Origin: Rossellomorea vietnamensis
GTDB lineage: Bacteria > Bacillota > Bacilli > Bacillales > Bacillaceae_B
Assembly (NCBI RefSeq): GCF_008180615.1
Contig: NZ_VTEH01000011.1
Location: 1,114 to 36,821 of the forward strand
Length of the DNA: 35,708 bases
Direction of reading: 5' to 3'
The notes under the pieces were generated by a model. It did no database searches. It saw only the letters and a list, made by a program, of their open reading frames with translations, and was not told the DNA's origin. The translations under genes and the position numbers were made by a program. Positions 14,676 through 23,128 of this stretch are shown here, piece after piece (within the stretch, counting starts at the first letter, position 1; every line of letters starts with the position of its first letter).

Positions 14676-15638
14676 GTGCTACCTAATTTAAAAAACAATA
14701 ATAATCAAGACGTCGTGATGCTCGATAAGAAGCCGATGTCCAGCAGAGTAAAAAAAGGTTTTAGACAATGGCTCCAGGTTCTTCCGTTTCTGTTTTTAGG
14801 ATTAGCGGGTGCCAGCATATTTGTCGTCTATCCTCTAATAAAAGGAATTGTCATGAGTTTTCAGGATTACAACATCATGCCTGGTGCCGAAAGCCCGTTC
14901 GTCGGCTTGGAGAACTACATGAAGGCATTTTCCGATCCTGCTTTCAGATACGCAGTGCGAAACACCTTTTTGAATACAGTCGTCACGGTGCCGATCAACT
15001 GGTTCCTCGGACTGTTCTTTGCCGTTTTGATTAACATCCAGTTCGTTAAATACAAGATTACCTTCAGGACTCTATACTATCTTCCTATCATTACTTCCTG
15101 GATCGTTGTCGCTTTCCTTTTCCGTTACTTGTTTGCTGATGGAGAAAACGGATTGATCAACTATCTTCTTGTGAACGTTGGAATTGTGGATGAGCCGATC
15201 AGCTGGCTGCAAAACCAATGGACAGCAATGATTGTTATCTGGTTGTTCCATATTTGGAAAACAGTCGGATGGACCGTTGTCATTTACCTGGCAGCTCTTC
15301 AAGGCATTCCGAAAAATCTTTACGAAGCGGCAGCGATCGATGGAGCAAGCGGCATCAAGGCCTTCCGTTTTGTCACAATCCCAATGCTTGGGCCAATCAC
15401 CGCCTTTGTTATCATCAACCTTGTCATGGGTGCGTTCAATATCTTCCCGCAGGTGTACTTCATCACCAATGGCGGACCTATGGGGCAGACAGAAGTACTG
15501 CAGAGCATGATCTACAAGCAGGCTTTCAATAACTTCAACTTTGGTTATTCCTCAGCCCTGGGTGTAATGATGGGATTAACGATCTTCCTCATTACGTTGA
15601 CGCAGCAGAAAAAACTTGGAAGACAGAGGTTCATGTAA
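14676..15638 (+). CDS. ABC sugar permease, MalF/UgpA type
   Basis: The start is GTG 14676, behind AGGGGGGAGCAGG; the frame is open upstream to 14532, but that part lies in a MITE-like repeat and would add 48 unrelated residues. The resulting 320 residues fit the family. Six membrane segments are visible, starting with FLFLGLAGASIFVVYPLI, and the cytoplasmic EAA loop that contacts the ATPase is present: LYEAAAIDGASGIKAFRFVT. It forms the membrane channel with the next gene's product. No ATP-binding subunit is encoded in the window, so a shared MsmX-type ATPase probably serves it. It overlaps nothing and lies 21 bp before the second permease. Confidence 0.92.
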   Translation: MLPNLKNNNNQDVVMLDKKPMSSRVKKGFRQWLQVLPFLFLGLAGASIFVVYPLIKGIVMSFQDYNIMPGAESPFVGLENYMKAFSDPAFRYAVRNTFLNTVVTVPINWFLGLFFAVLINIQFVKYKITFRTLYYLPIITSWIVVAFLFRYLFADGENGLINYLLVNVGIVDEPISWLQNQWTAMIVIWLFHIWKTVGWTVVIYLAALQGIPKNLYEAAAIDGASGIKAFRFVTIPMLGPITAFVIINLVMGAFNIFPQVYFITNGGPMGQTEVLQSMIYKQAFNNFNFGYSSALGVMMGLTIFLITLTQQKKLGRQRFM

Positions 15639-15659
15639 CCAGAGGAGGAGGTTTTACAA

Positions 15660-16493
15660 ATGAAGGGAAACATTTTTTCGAAAATTATCGTTTATGCGTT
15701 TTTGATATTCGGGCTTCTCATTTTTATCACACCATTCATTTATATGCTTATGACCACCTTCATCGGCGAAGCGTATTCACTGCCTCGGCCGCAGGAGGTA
15801 TTTACCGCAGTACCTAATCTGGAAAACTATGAAACAGTTTGGAACAAGAATAACTTTTTCCGTTACTTCCTGAACAGTTTGCTTGTCGCGGGTGTTGCGA
15901 CAGTCGGAAGCGTGTTTTTAGGCGCCATGACAGCTTACGCCTTTGTGCGCTTCACTTTTCCAGGAAAAGAACTACTGTTCAGAATGTTTTTGTTCACCAT
16001 GATGATTCCTCTTGTATTGGCAATCGTTCCTCAGTTCACGGTTATCAAGAGCCTGGGGCTAGTGAATACGTATTGGGGACTATGGCTTCTGTATATCGGC
16101 GGAGGGGTAGTAGGATCAACCTTCTTCCTGCGCGGATTCTTTGAAACCGTACCGAAAGAATTGGAAGAATCCATCTTGATGGACGGCGGCGGAAACTGGA
16201 CGATCTTCAGAAGGATCTACCTTCCGCTATCCAAGCCGGCACTCGGAACAATGGCGATCTTCGCCTTTTCCGGAACATGGGATGAGTACTTTGTCGCGTT
16301 AACCATCATTAAAGACGAAGCAATGAGAACCCTGCCGATTGCCCTGATGATGTTTCAAGGTAAATACGCAAGCAACTGGTCATGGATATTTGCAGCTTCC
16401 ATCATTGCCATCCTGCCAGTTATCTTGATCTACATCATATTCCAGAAAAAGTTCGTCCAAAGCGGCGACTCAGAAGGCGCTGTCAAAGGTTAA
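15660..16493 (+). CDS. ABC sugar permease, MalG/UgpE type
   Basis: The product has 277 residues, ATG 15660 behind AGGAGGAGG. It has six membrane segments and the EAA loop in the form ELEESILMDGGGNWTIFRRI, where the usual EAA is EES. It should pair with the upstream permease. The end of the gene is followed by a GC-rich repeat and not by an ATPase gene. It is the third gene of the cre-controlled transport operon. Confidence 0.92.
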   Translation: MKGNIFSKIIVYAFLIFGLLIFITPFIYMLMTTFIGEAYSLPRPQEVFTAVPNLENYETVWNKNNFFRYFLNSLLVAGVATVGSVFLGAMTAYAFVRFTFPGKELLFRMFLFTMMIPLVLAIVPQFTVIKSLGLVNTYWGLWLLYIGGGVVGSTFFLRGFFETVPKELEESILMDGGGNWTIFRRIYLPLSKPALGTMAIFAFSGTWDEYFVALTIIKDEAMRTLPIALMMFQGKYASNWSWIFAASIIAILPVILIYIIFQKKFVQSGDSEGAVKG

Positions 16494-16647
16494 ATTTTTC
16501 AGGCTCTGTTAGTTAATATTGTTGTCATAAGATATTTTGGGTTCAGTTACGGGTTGATCAACTTGCTGCTTCTTTTAATCTAGCATCAAAATTAGTAACA
16601 AAAGTTGATAGGTCCAGTGTGCAATGGATTCTCATTTCTTCCGCATA

Positions 16648-16773
16648 TGTTGACTGAAGCGGAGGGTGTACGATCTCCTGCGGGACTAGCGGGACAGGTG
16701 AGACCCCGCAGGCGAAGCCGAGGAGGCTCAACGCCCGCCCCGCGGAGTCGGACACCTGGAGCGGAAGTCAACA
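16648..16773. repeat. GC-rich Bacillus hairpin repeat, copy 2
   Basis: About 125 bp with the same core as the copies at 12699 and 31915. Its outer arms (ATGTTGACT and AGTCAACAT) are perfectly inverted. It fills most of the gap between the second permease and the GH66 gene. Confidence 0.85.
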
Positions 16774-16840
16774 TACCCTTTAAAACAACAGTATTTTTTG
16801 ACAGAGTCTTTTTTTAAAAAAGCAGATTAAGGAGACTTTC

Positions 16841-18622
16841 ATGAAAAATCAAAAGAAATTAGCGTTGGTGTTAAGTGTAGGTTTGGGATTGAATGTATTG
16901 GCGGGCTGTACGACAAATGAACCCGTGTTTCAATCGGCCACAATCGAGTCTGGAGAATGGGTGAGTTCCCTGAACACGGATAAAGCAGCTTATGCTCCCG
17001 GAGATAAAGTGAAATTCACCCTTACCCTGCAGGAAAAGGTGAAGGAAGGCAGCCTTCTTATTCAATATAAGCACCTCGACGACCAGGTAGAAGAACAGGA
17101 AGTAACATTGTCTGACTCCCAGGAAGTTACGTGGGAATGGACTCCTGAGAAAGAAGACTTTAAAGGATATATGGCAGAGGTGTATGTGAAAGACGGGAAG
17201 GATGTCGTCGATCACCAGAATATTGCGGTCGACGTTTCATCCGATTGGAGTAAATTCCCGAGATACGGTTATCTCGCCGACTTCTTTGCGATGGAGGAAG
17301 GCGAACAGGAAGCCATTATCGACAAACTGAACCGTTTCCACCTCAATGGCATTCAATTTTATGACTGGCAGTTCAAGCATGAGAAGCCGTTAAAGATGGA
17401 AAATGGAGAGGTTGCCCAAACGTGGCCGGACATCGCCAACCGCGAAGTCTCAAAGAAAACCATCGAAAAATATATAGAGCTGGCTCATGAAAAGAACATG
17501 AAAGCCATGAACTATAACTTGTTATTCGGAAGCTATGAAAATTTTGAAGAAGAAGGGGTCAAAAAGGAATGGGGAATCTTCCGTGACCCTGACATGGATG
17601 ACCAGGATAAGCATCCGCTTCCTGAAAACTGGGCCAGTGACATCTACTTAATGGACCCTTCAAATGAAGAATGGCAGACACACCTGATCAATGCAGAGAA
17701 AGAAGTATTCGATCATTTGAATTTTGACGGCTGGCATGTCGATCAGCTTGGCGACCGCGGTGTTTTATGGAACGGACAGGGCAAAACCATCGATCTTGCT
17801 CAGACGTATGTTCCATTCCTTGAACGGGCAAAAGCCGAATTGGATGTGGACTTTGTCATGAATGCTGTGAGCCAATATGCGCAGGGGTATATTGCCTCCC
17901 AGGCACCGGTGAACTTCCTGTATTCAGAGCTTTGGGATGGACACACCACGTATGACAGCTTGAAAAAAGTAATCGATCAAAACTCAAAGTACAGCAAGGG
18001 TGAACTGAATACCGTGCTGGCGGCGTACATGAACTATGATTTGTCCAACAGCAAGGGTGAGTTCAACGCACCTGGCGTACTGCTGACAAACTCGGTCATC
18101 TTCGCATCAGGCGGCGCCCACCTCGAACTTGGGGAGAACATGCTGTCAAAAGAATATTTCCCGCACAAAAATTTAGAAATCACGGATGAATTGAACGACC
18201 AGCTCACAAGCTATTATGACTTTACAGTAGCGTACGAAAACCTGCTTCGCGACGGCGCGGAGGAAGTGGAAAAAGAAGTGAGCATCGAGGGCCAGGAAGT
18301 AACAGCTTCCCCTGAATTGGGCGCGCTTTGGAGTTTTGTCAAAAAGAAAGACAAACAAGAAATCATCCAGCTCATCAACTTCACGGATGCTGCCTCGATG
18401 GAGTGGAGAGACAATGATGGTTCCCAGCCGGAGCCTTCTGTAAAAGAAGAACTGAAGGTAACCATCAAAACAGATGGAGATGTCGACAAAGTCTGGACAG
18501 CATCACCGGATCTCTATGAAGGTTCCGCCATGGAACTGGAATTCAAGCAGAAGGGTGATTCGCTCGAATTCACATTGCCGTCTATTAAATATTGGGATAT
18601 GGTAGTGGTAGAATATAAATAA
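16841..18622 (+). CDS. GH66 dextranase/cycloisomaltooligosaccharide transferase-like lipoprotein
   Basis: The product has 593 residues, ATG 16841 behind AAGGAGA. The lipobox LAGC (Cys22) anchors it to the outer face of the membrane. An N-terminal beta-sandwich (about 35-130) is followed by a GH66 barrel: FPRYGYLADFF, NGIQFYDWQFKHEKPL, FDGWHVDQLGDRG with the likely nucleophile Asp301, and NFLYSELWDG with the likely acid/base Glu363. The 62-residue spacing of these acids is close to that in known GH66 enzymes. A C-terminal beta domain completes it. GH66 enzymes cut alpha-1,6-glucan internally or make cyclic isomaltooligosaccharides. The CBM35 insertion of cyclising enzymes seems absent at this length, which favours a plain dextranase. 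Membrane anchoring suits feeding of the adjacent transporter. Confidence 0.88.
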   Translation: MKNQKKLALVLSVGLGLNVLAGCTTNEPVFQSATIESGEWVSSLNTDKAAYAPGDKVKFTLTLQEKVKEGSLLIQYKHLDDQVEEQEVTLSDSQEVTWEWTPEKEDFKGYMAEVYVKDGKDVVDHQNIAVDVSSDWSKFPRYGYLADFFAMEEGEQEAIIDKLNRFHLNGIQFYDWQFKHEKPLKMENGEVAQTWPDIANREVSKKTIEKYIELAHEKNMKAMNYNLLFGSYENFEEEGVKKEWGIFRDPDMDDQDKHPLPENWASDIYLMDPSNEEWQTHLINAEKEVFDHLNFDGWHVDQLGDRGVLWNGQGKTIDLAQTYVPFLERAKAELDVDFVMNAVSQYAQGYIASQAPVNFLYSELWDGHTTYDSLKKVIDQNSKYSKGELNTVLAAYMNYDLSNSKGEFNAPGVLLTNSVIFASGGAHLELGENMLSKEYFPHKNLEITDELNDQLTSYYDFTVAYENLLRDGAEEVEKEVSIEGQEVTASPELGALWSFVKKKDKQEIIQLINFTDAASMEWRDNDGSQPEPSVKEELKVTIKTDGDVDKVWTASPDLYEGSAMELEFKQKGDSLEFTLPSIKYWDMVVVEYK

Positions 18623-18728
18623 ACTATATTTTTTGTTTTGGTAAAAGGGTGTTATTGGGAGTTGGACTTTCGGGGCGGGCAATGGCCGCTGTTCCGGGTG
18701 TCTTGTCCTGGGTTGGGTAACCAACGGG

Positions 18729-19203
18729 GAAAATAAGGGGAGATTTTCCCCTTAAGTGCAGATTCTACCTCATTTTAAGGGTGAATAAGGGGAGTTTTTC
18801 CCCTTATATGAAAAAAAGCCCCTGTTTTCTAGTGGTTTGAGTCAAATAAGGGGAATTTCTCCCGCTATTTCAGTGATTTTCGGCGTTATTTTTGAAATAA
18901 GGGGAATTTTTCCCTCTATTTAAAAGAGTAACTGAGGGTGTTGGGCTGGCCGGAGTATCCAGCGGGGAAAATAAGGGAAGATCTTTCCCTTATTTTCAAA
19001 TCTGGCTCACTTTGAGGATGAATAAGGGAATTAGTTTCCCTTATTTTTAGAAAAGCCCCTATTTTTTAGAGATTAAAGGCCGGTAAGGGAATATTTTTCC
19101 TCTATTTGAGCTTTTGGCGGTGCTAATTAGCAAATAAGGGAATTTTCTTCCGCTAATTTGAGGAGAAATTGAAGGCCAGGTCCTTGCCGGAATATCCAGC
19201 GGG
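18729..19203. repeat. Dyad array, higher-order unit 1 (8 dyads)
   Basis: Eight short inverted repeats of the form AATAAGGGGA-N4-TCCCCTTATT. The first four (18735, 18787, 18848, 18899) use GGGGA arms; the next four (18973, 19024, 19085, 19136) use GGGA arms. Several are near-perfect, such as AATAAGGGAAGATC with its inverse at 18970-18996. The linkers between dyads are also related between the first and second half (about 237 bp each). Nothing in this stretch codes for a protein. Confidence 0.85.
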
Positions 19204-19635
19204 GGTAATAAGGGGAAATTTTCCCCTTAAGTGCAGGCTTGACCTCATTTTAAGGGTGAATAAGGGGAGTTTTTCCCCTTATATGAAAAAAAGCCCCTGT
19301 TTTCTAGTGGTTTGAGTCAAATAAGGGGAAATTCTCCCGCTATTTCGGTGATTTTCGGCGCTGTTTTTGAAATAAGGGGAATTTTTCCCTCTATTTAAAA
19401 GAGTAACTGAAGGTCATGGCCTGGCCGGAGTAACCAGCGTGAAAATAAGGGAAGATCTTTCCCTTATTTTCAAATCTGGCTCATTTTGAGGATGAATAAG
19501 GGAATTAGTTTCCCTTATTTGAAGAAAAGACCCTATTCTTTAGAGATTAAAGGCCGATAAGGGAATATTTTTCCGCTATTTAAGCTTTTGGCGGCGCGAT
19601 TCAGCAAATAAGGGAATTTCTTTCCGCTATCGCCA
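19204..19635. repeat. Dyad array, higher-order unit 2 (8 dyads)
   Basis: A direct copy of the preceding unit at a constant offset of 474-475 bp, with dyads beginning at 19210, 19262, 19323, 19374, 19447, 19498, 19559 and 19610. Spacings repeat as 52, 61, 51, 73, 51, 61, 51. The sequence has diverged by scattered substitutions, mostly in the linkers. Confidence 0.85.
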
Positions 19636-19793
19636 AAAGCCCAAGCGCCCCAGACCGGCAGGAGACCGCCCCCGGCAGCAACACTTTCCAAACCTAAAAG
19701 GGCTGTAAGGGTAACTAGCACTCCAAGCCATAACCTTTTGAAAAATAGAAGTCAGGAAATATTCAATACGACAGAATAAAGAGGGATCCAACG

Positions 19794-21584
19794 ATGATTT
19801 ACAACCTACTAAGAAAACGTCTGGCTTCGAAAGTCATCGTCACTATATTGATTGTCAGTTTGATCCCGACTGTGTTTAATAGTTTGTTTTTCTATCAGTC
19901 CGCATCTGATGTGGTAAAAGAAAATGTTAGAGAATCTTCGCTGCAGATTGCAAGGCAGGCTGCAGATTCTCTTTCGTTTATTTTTTCCAATGGCAGTGAT
20001 ATGTCGGACCTTTTATACAGCAATGAACGAATTCAGGAGATTGTTAAGGCGGATTTGAATGAGAACGCTTCATCCGTTGAGGCCAAAGAGAATCAGGAAT
20101 ACATGAACTCTTTTCTGAATTCGAATATCTATACCAGTTCATTCGTCCGTATCATTTATGTGTTAAAAGATGAAGGAGCGAGCTGGGGAAGCGGGACGTT
20201 TTCACCTTATAAGCTGTCGATGGTCAATATTGACAAGACGGAGTGGGCCGAGGATGCTGTCAAAAAAGACGGAGAATTGGTGTGGGGGGGCCTGCAGTAC
20301 GATAGGTTCAGCGGAGCCGGAGAGAATACCGCCCTCGTGCTTCCCATCACCAGGGTCCTAAAGGATTTTGACAATATGGAAAATATCGCCTATGTACAGG
20401 TCAGCCTGGATGGAAATGCGATTCTGGAGAAAATCAATCAAATCAAATTGGGGAAAACGGGCCGCTTCTTTGTGGTAAATGAATCGGCGGAAGTGATGAT
20501 CGACAATGACCTGGATGAAATCGGGAAGCCTGTACAAAATGAAGAACTGCGGAATTACATTACGGGTAAGAAGCAGGAATTCGAATTTGATGAAAACGGC
20601 ATCCACCAGTATGGCGTCATGCAGCCGATCGGTAATGGCTGGTCGATTGTCGGTATCGTCCCTGTCACTGAAATCACAGGTGAAATTGTGTCGATCCAGC
20701 GCATCATCATTTTTGCCTCTGTCATGTTCGGCATCATTGCGATCATTCTTGGCATCGCCATCGCCAAACGGGTGACGGAGCCTGTCAAGGTGCTGACAGA
20801 GCAGATGAAACTGGTTGGAGAAGGAGATTTTAAAGTCCGGACAGCCGTCAGTTCGGTTGATGAAATCGGTGTGATGAGCAGCCAGTTTAATCACATGATC
20901 AATCAGGTGGATAATCTTCTGGATCAGATTAGAGAAGAGCAAAGACAGAAGCAGGAAGCCGAGCTCAGGGCCATCAAGCACAGAATCAATCCTCATTTTC
21001 TCTTCAATACGCTGAGCACGATCCGCTGGCTTGTGCAGTTTAAGGAAACGGAGCGTGCGAACACGGCACTGACCTCGTTATCCAAGCTGCTGGAAGGCAA
21101 TATGGGAAAAACCGGAACGTTTATATCCATTAAAGAAGAAATCGAGCTGGTCCAGAATTTCATGGTGATCCTGCAAATCCGCTATCAGCAGAACTTTTTT
21201 CTGAAAACAGACTTTGAAGAGGGTGTGGAAGATGTCCAAATTCCGCGTATGCTTCTTCAGCCGATTGTCGAGAATTCGATTTTTCATGGAATCGTCCCTA
21301 CTGGCGAAGAAGGATCGATCGTCATATCAGGTAAAAAGGTTGAGCGGGGAATTGAGCTGGAAATCTCGGATAACGGAATGGGGATGAAGGAAGATGTACT
21401 GAAGAAATTTCAGCAGACATCCGAAACATCGGGTTCCTATTTAGGAATAGGGCTCAGCCATGTATATGACTCTGTGCGCCTTTATTATGAAAGAGATTCG
21501 AAGGTGGAAATCACGAGTACGGAAGAAGGAACAGTCGTGAAATTACTATTGCTATCTGTACCCGGGGGTGAAGATCGTGTTTAA
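19794..21584 (+). CDS. Sensor histidine kinase, YesM/LytS type
   Basis: The product has 596 residues, ATG 19794 behind AGAGGGAT. An N-terminal membrane helix (VIVTILIVSLIPTVFNSLFF) precedes a large extracellular Cache-like sensor (about 40-290). A second membrane helix (IIIFASVMFGIIAIILGIAI) leads to a HAMP linker (VTEPVKVLTEQMKLVGEGDF), the phosphoacceptor motif INPHFLFNTL with His401, and an ATPase domain (LQPIVENSIFHG as N-box, ISDNGMGMKEDVL as G1 box). It should phosphorylate the response regulator encoded next, with which it overlaps by 8 bp. The paired SBP gene downstream may encode its sugar sensor. The target is probably the glucan-use locus. Confidence 0.93.
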   Translation: MIYNLLRKRLASKVIVTILIVSLIPTVFNSLFFYQSASDVVKENVRESSLQIARQAADSLSFIFSNGSDMSDLLYSNERIQEIVKADLNENASSVEAKENQEYMNSFLNSNIYTSSFVRIIYVLKDEGASWGSGTFSPYKLSMVNIDKTEWAEDAVKKDGELVWGGLQYDRFSGAGENTALVLPITRVLKDFDNMENIAYVQVSLDGNAILEKINQIKLGKTGRFFVVNESAEVMIDNDLDEIGKPVQNEELRNYITGKKQEFEFDENGIHQYGVMQPIGNGWSIVGIVPVTEITGEIVSIQRIIIFASVMFGIIAIILGIAIAKRVTEPVKVLTEQMKLVGEGDFKVRTAVSSVDEIGVMSSQFNHMINQVDNLLDQIREEQRQKQEAELRAIKHRINPHFLFNTLSTIRWLVQFKETERANTALTSLSKLLEGNMGKTGTFISIKEEIELVQNFMVILQIRYQQNFFLKTDFEEGVEDVQIPRMLLQPIVENSIFHGIVPTGEEGSIVISGKKVERGIELEISDNGMGMKEDVLKKFQQTSETSGSYLGIGLSHVYDSVRLYYERDSKVEITSTEEGTVVKLLLLSVPGGEDRV

Positions 21585-23115
21585 CGTGATGATTGTAGAT
21601 GATGAACCGATTATCCGCTTTGGATTGAAATCCTCTATCGATTGGGAAAAAGAGAACCTGAAGCTGATCGGCGATTATTCAAACGGCCAGCAGGCGCTGG
21701 ATGCCATGGAGAGGGAAGGCCGGGTTGATATCCTGATTACCGACATCAAGATGCCTGTGATGGATGGAATCACTCTCATGAAAAAAGCGCTTGTAGTGAA
21801 CCCGAAGCTGAAAATCGTGCTGGTCAGCAGCTATAACGAATTTGAGTATGTAAGAGAAGGGCTGACACACGGAGCCGTTGATTATATTTTAAAACCGACA
21901 CTCGAGCCGGAAACATTTTTAAAAACGGTTCACAAATGTGTGGACAAGATTGAAGAAGAGCAGAAGATGGACAGAAAACTGGAGTACGCCCAGCAATCAA
22001 ATGTTGCAGCCATTAGAAGAAGAGTGGAGCAGGAAATGAAGCGGATTCTTCTGAAAAAGCATGACGAAGTGAAGAGCGAAAGCGTCATTTCGATGTTTGA
22101 GGAGCCTCATGCAATCGTCCTTTTGAAGCTGAAGGGAATGGACAGGGTGGATGAGGACTTCGGCTTTCTGTATAACAGCCTGATCTTTGAAGAAATACAA
22201 GAAAGATTTTATCTTGCAACAGATGAAGGCATCTGCTTTCTGATCAGCGACAGTGAGCTGCTGTTTTTCTTGAAGAAGAGCAGTGATCCATTAACTCTGA
22301 CGACCATGATCAAAGAGAAGATTGAAAGAGAAACGTCGATCGGCATCATCTATGGATACGATGTCGTCCATGATGTTCAAGATCTTGTAAAAGGATATTA
22401 CCGGGCACATGCCGCGTGCGGAAGATACTTCTTTCACAGTGAAAAAGAGATATTCAGGTACAGACCAGACATCGCGCAGGATGTACCGGCCCTTTCAGAA
22501 CAAGAGCTGGAAGGATTTCTGCTTCCTTACGAGGAAAGCAGAAGTGAAACGTTCATCGAGGAACGGTTTGGTGTGTGGAGCAGTGAAAACATGAAGCCTT
22601 CTGTTATCAAAAAAGAGGCAGGAAACATCTTGAAAACCATTTTTATGAAGAAGATTGATCCTCCTGTTTTGATGGAAAAGATTGCGATCATTGAGGCATC
22701 AGACACGTTGGAAGAAGTCCGCAAATCCACCCTGGAAGGCCTCAAAGCCTGTGCCCAGCTGTTAGTGAATGGTGAAAATAAGCCTCATATGGACAACGAA
22801 CTTCTGGATAAAGCCCTGCACTACATTCATGCTCATTATACAGATGAACTGACGCTGCAAAATGTAGCCGACCATATTCATATCAGCCGCAATTACTTCA
22901 GCATTCTTTTCAAAAGGCTGATGGACCAGAATTTTATCGATTATGTGATCGAACTTCGGGTGAAAAAAGCGAAGGCCTTATTGAGGCAGACCTCCTTGAA
23001 GGTGTATGAAGTGGCAGCGAATGCGGGATTCAATGATGTGAAGTACTTCAGCAAGCTATTCAAAAAAGTCACGGGCCAATCACCCGGGGATTACAGGCTG
23101 AATCATGAACAGTAA
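21577..23115 (+). CDS. Response regulator with AraC-type DNA-binding domain, YesN type
   Basis: GTG 21577 is chosen because GGGGGTG lies 6-8 bases upstream and gives the usual N-terminus (FNVMIVDDEPIIRFG); GTG 21568 is an alternative. The 512-residue product has a receiver domain (acidic pair Asp8/Asp9, phosphoacceptor Asp56 in ILITDIKMP, Lys in YILKPT), a central helical region of about 250 residues, and a C-terminal AraC double helix-turn-helix (LQNVADHIHISRNYFSILFK, then VYEVAANAGFNDVKYFSKLF). It overlaps the kinase gene by 8 bp. It is expected to activate transport and enzyme genes of the locus; its binding sites are not known. Confidence 0.93.
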   Translation: MFNVMIVDDEPIIRFGLKSSIDWEKENLKLIGDYSNGQQALDAMEREGRVDILITDIKMPVMDGITLMKKALVVNPKLKIVLVSSYNEFEYVREGLTHGAVDYILKPTLEPETFLKTVHKCVDKIEEEQKMDRKLEYAQQSNVAAIRRRVEQEMKRILLKKHDEVKSESVISMFEEPHAIVLLKLKGMDRVDEDFGFLYNSLIFEEIQERFYLATDEGICFLISDSELLFFLKKSSDPLTLTTMIKEKIERETSIGIIYGYDVVHDVQDLVKGYYRAHAACGRYFFHSEKEIFRYRPDIAQDVPALSEQELEGFLLPYEESRSETFIEERFGVWSSENMKPSVIKKEAGNILKTIFMKKIDPPVLMEKIAIIEASDTLEEVRKSTLEGLKACAQLLVNGENKPHMDNELLDKALHYIHAHYTDELTLQNVADHIHISRNYFSILFKRLMDQNFIDYVIELRVKKAKALLRQTSLKVYEVAANAGFNDVKYFSKLFKKVTGQSPGDYRLNHEQ

Positions 23116-23128
23116 AGGAATTCCGTCC

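Noticed and set aside
18729..19635. CRISPR array or plasmid-type iteron origin
   Set aside because: Linkers are themselves repeated, so they are not spacers; no replication initiator gene or DnaA boxes are evident nearby.
20358..20996. Antisense frame (212 codons) opposite the sensor kinase
   Set aside because: His/Asp-rich, low-complexity reverse-strand reading of a well-supported kinase gene.
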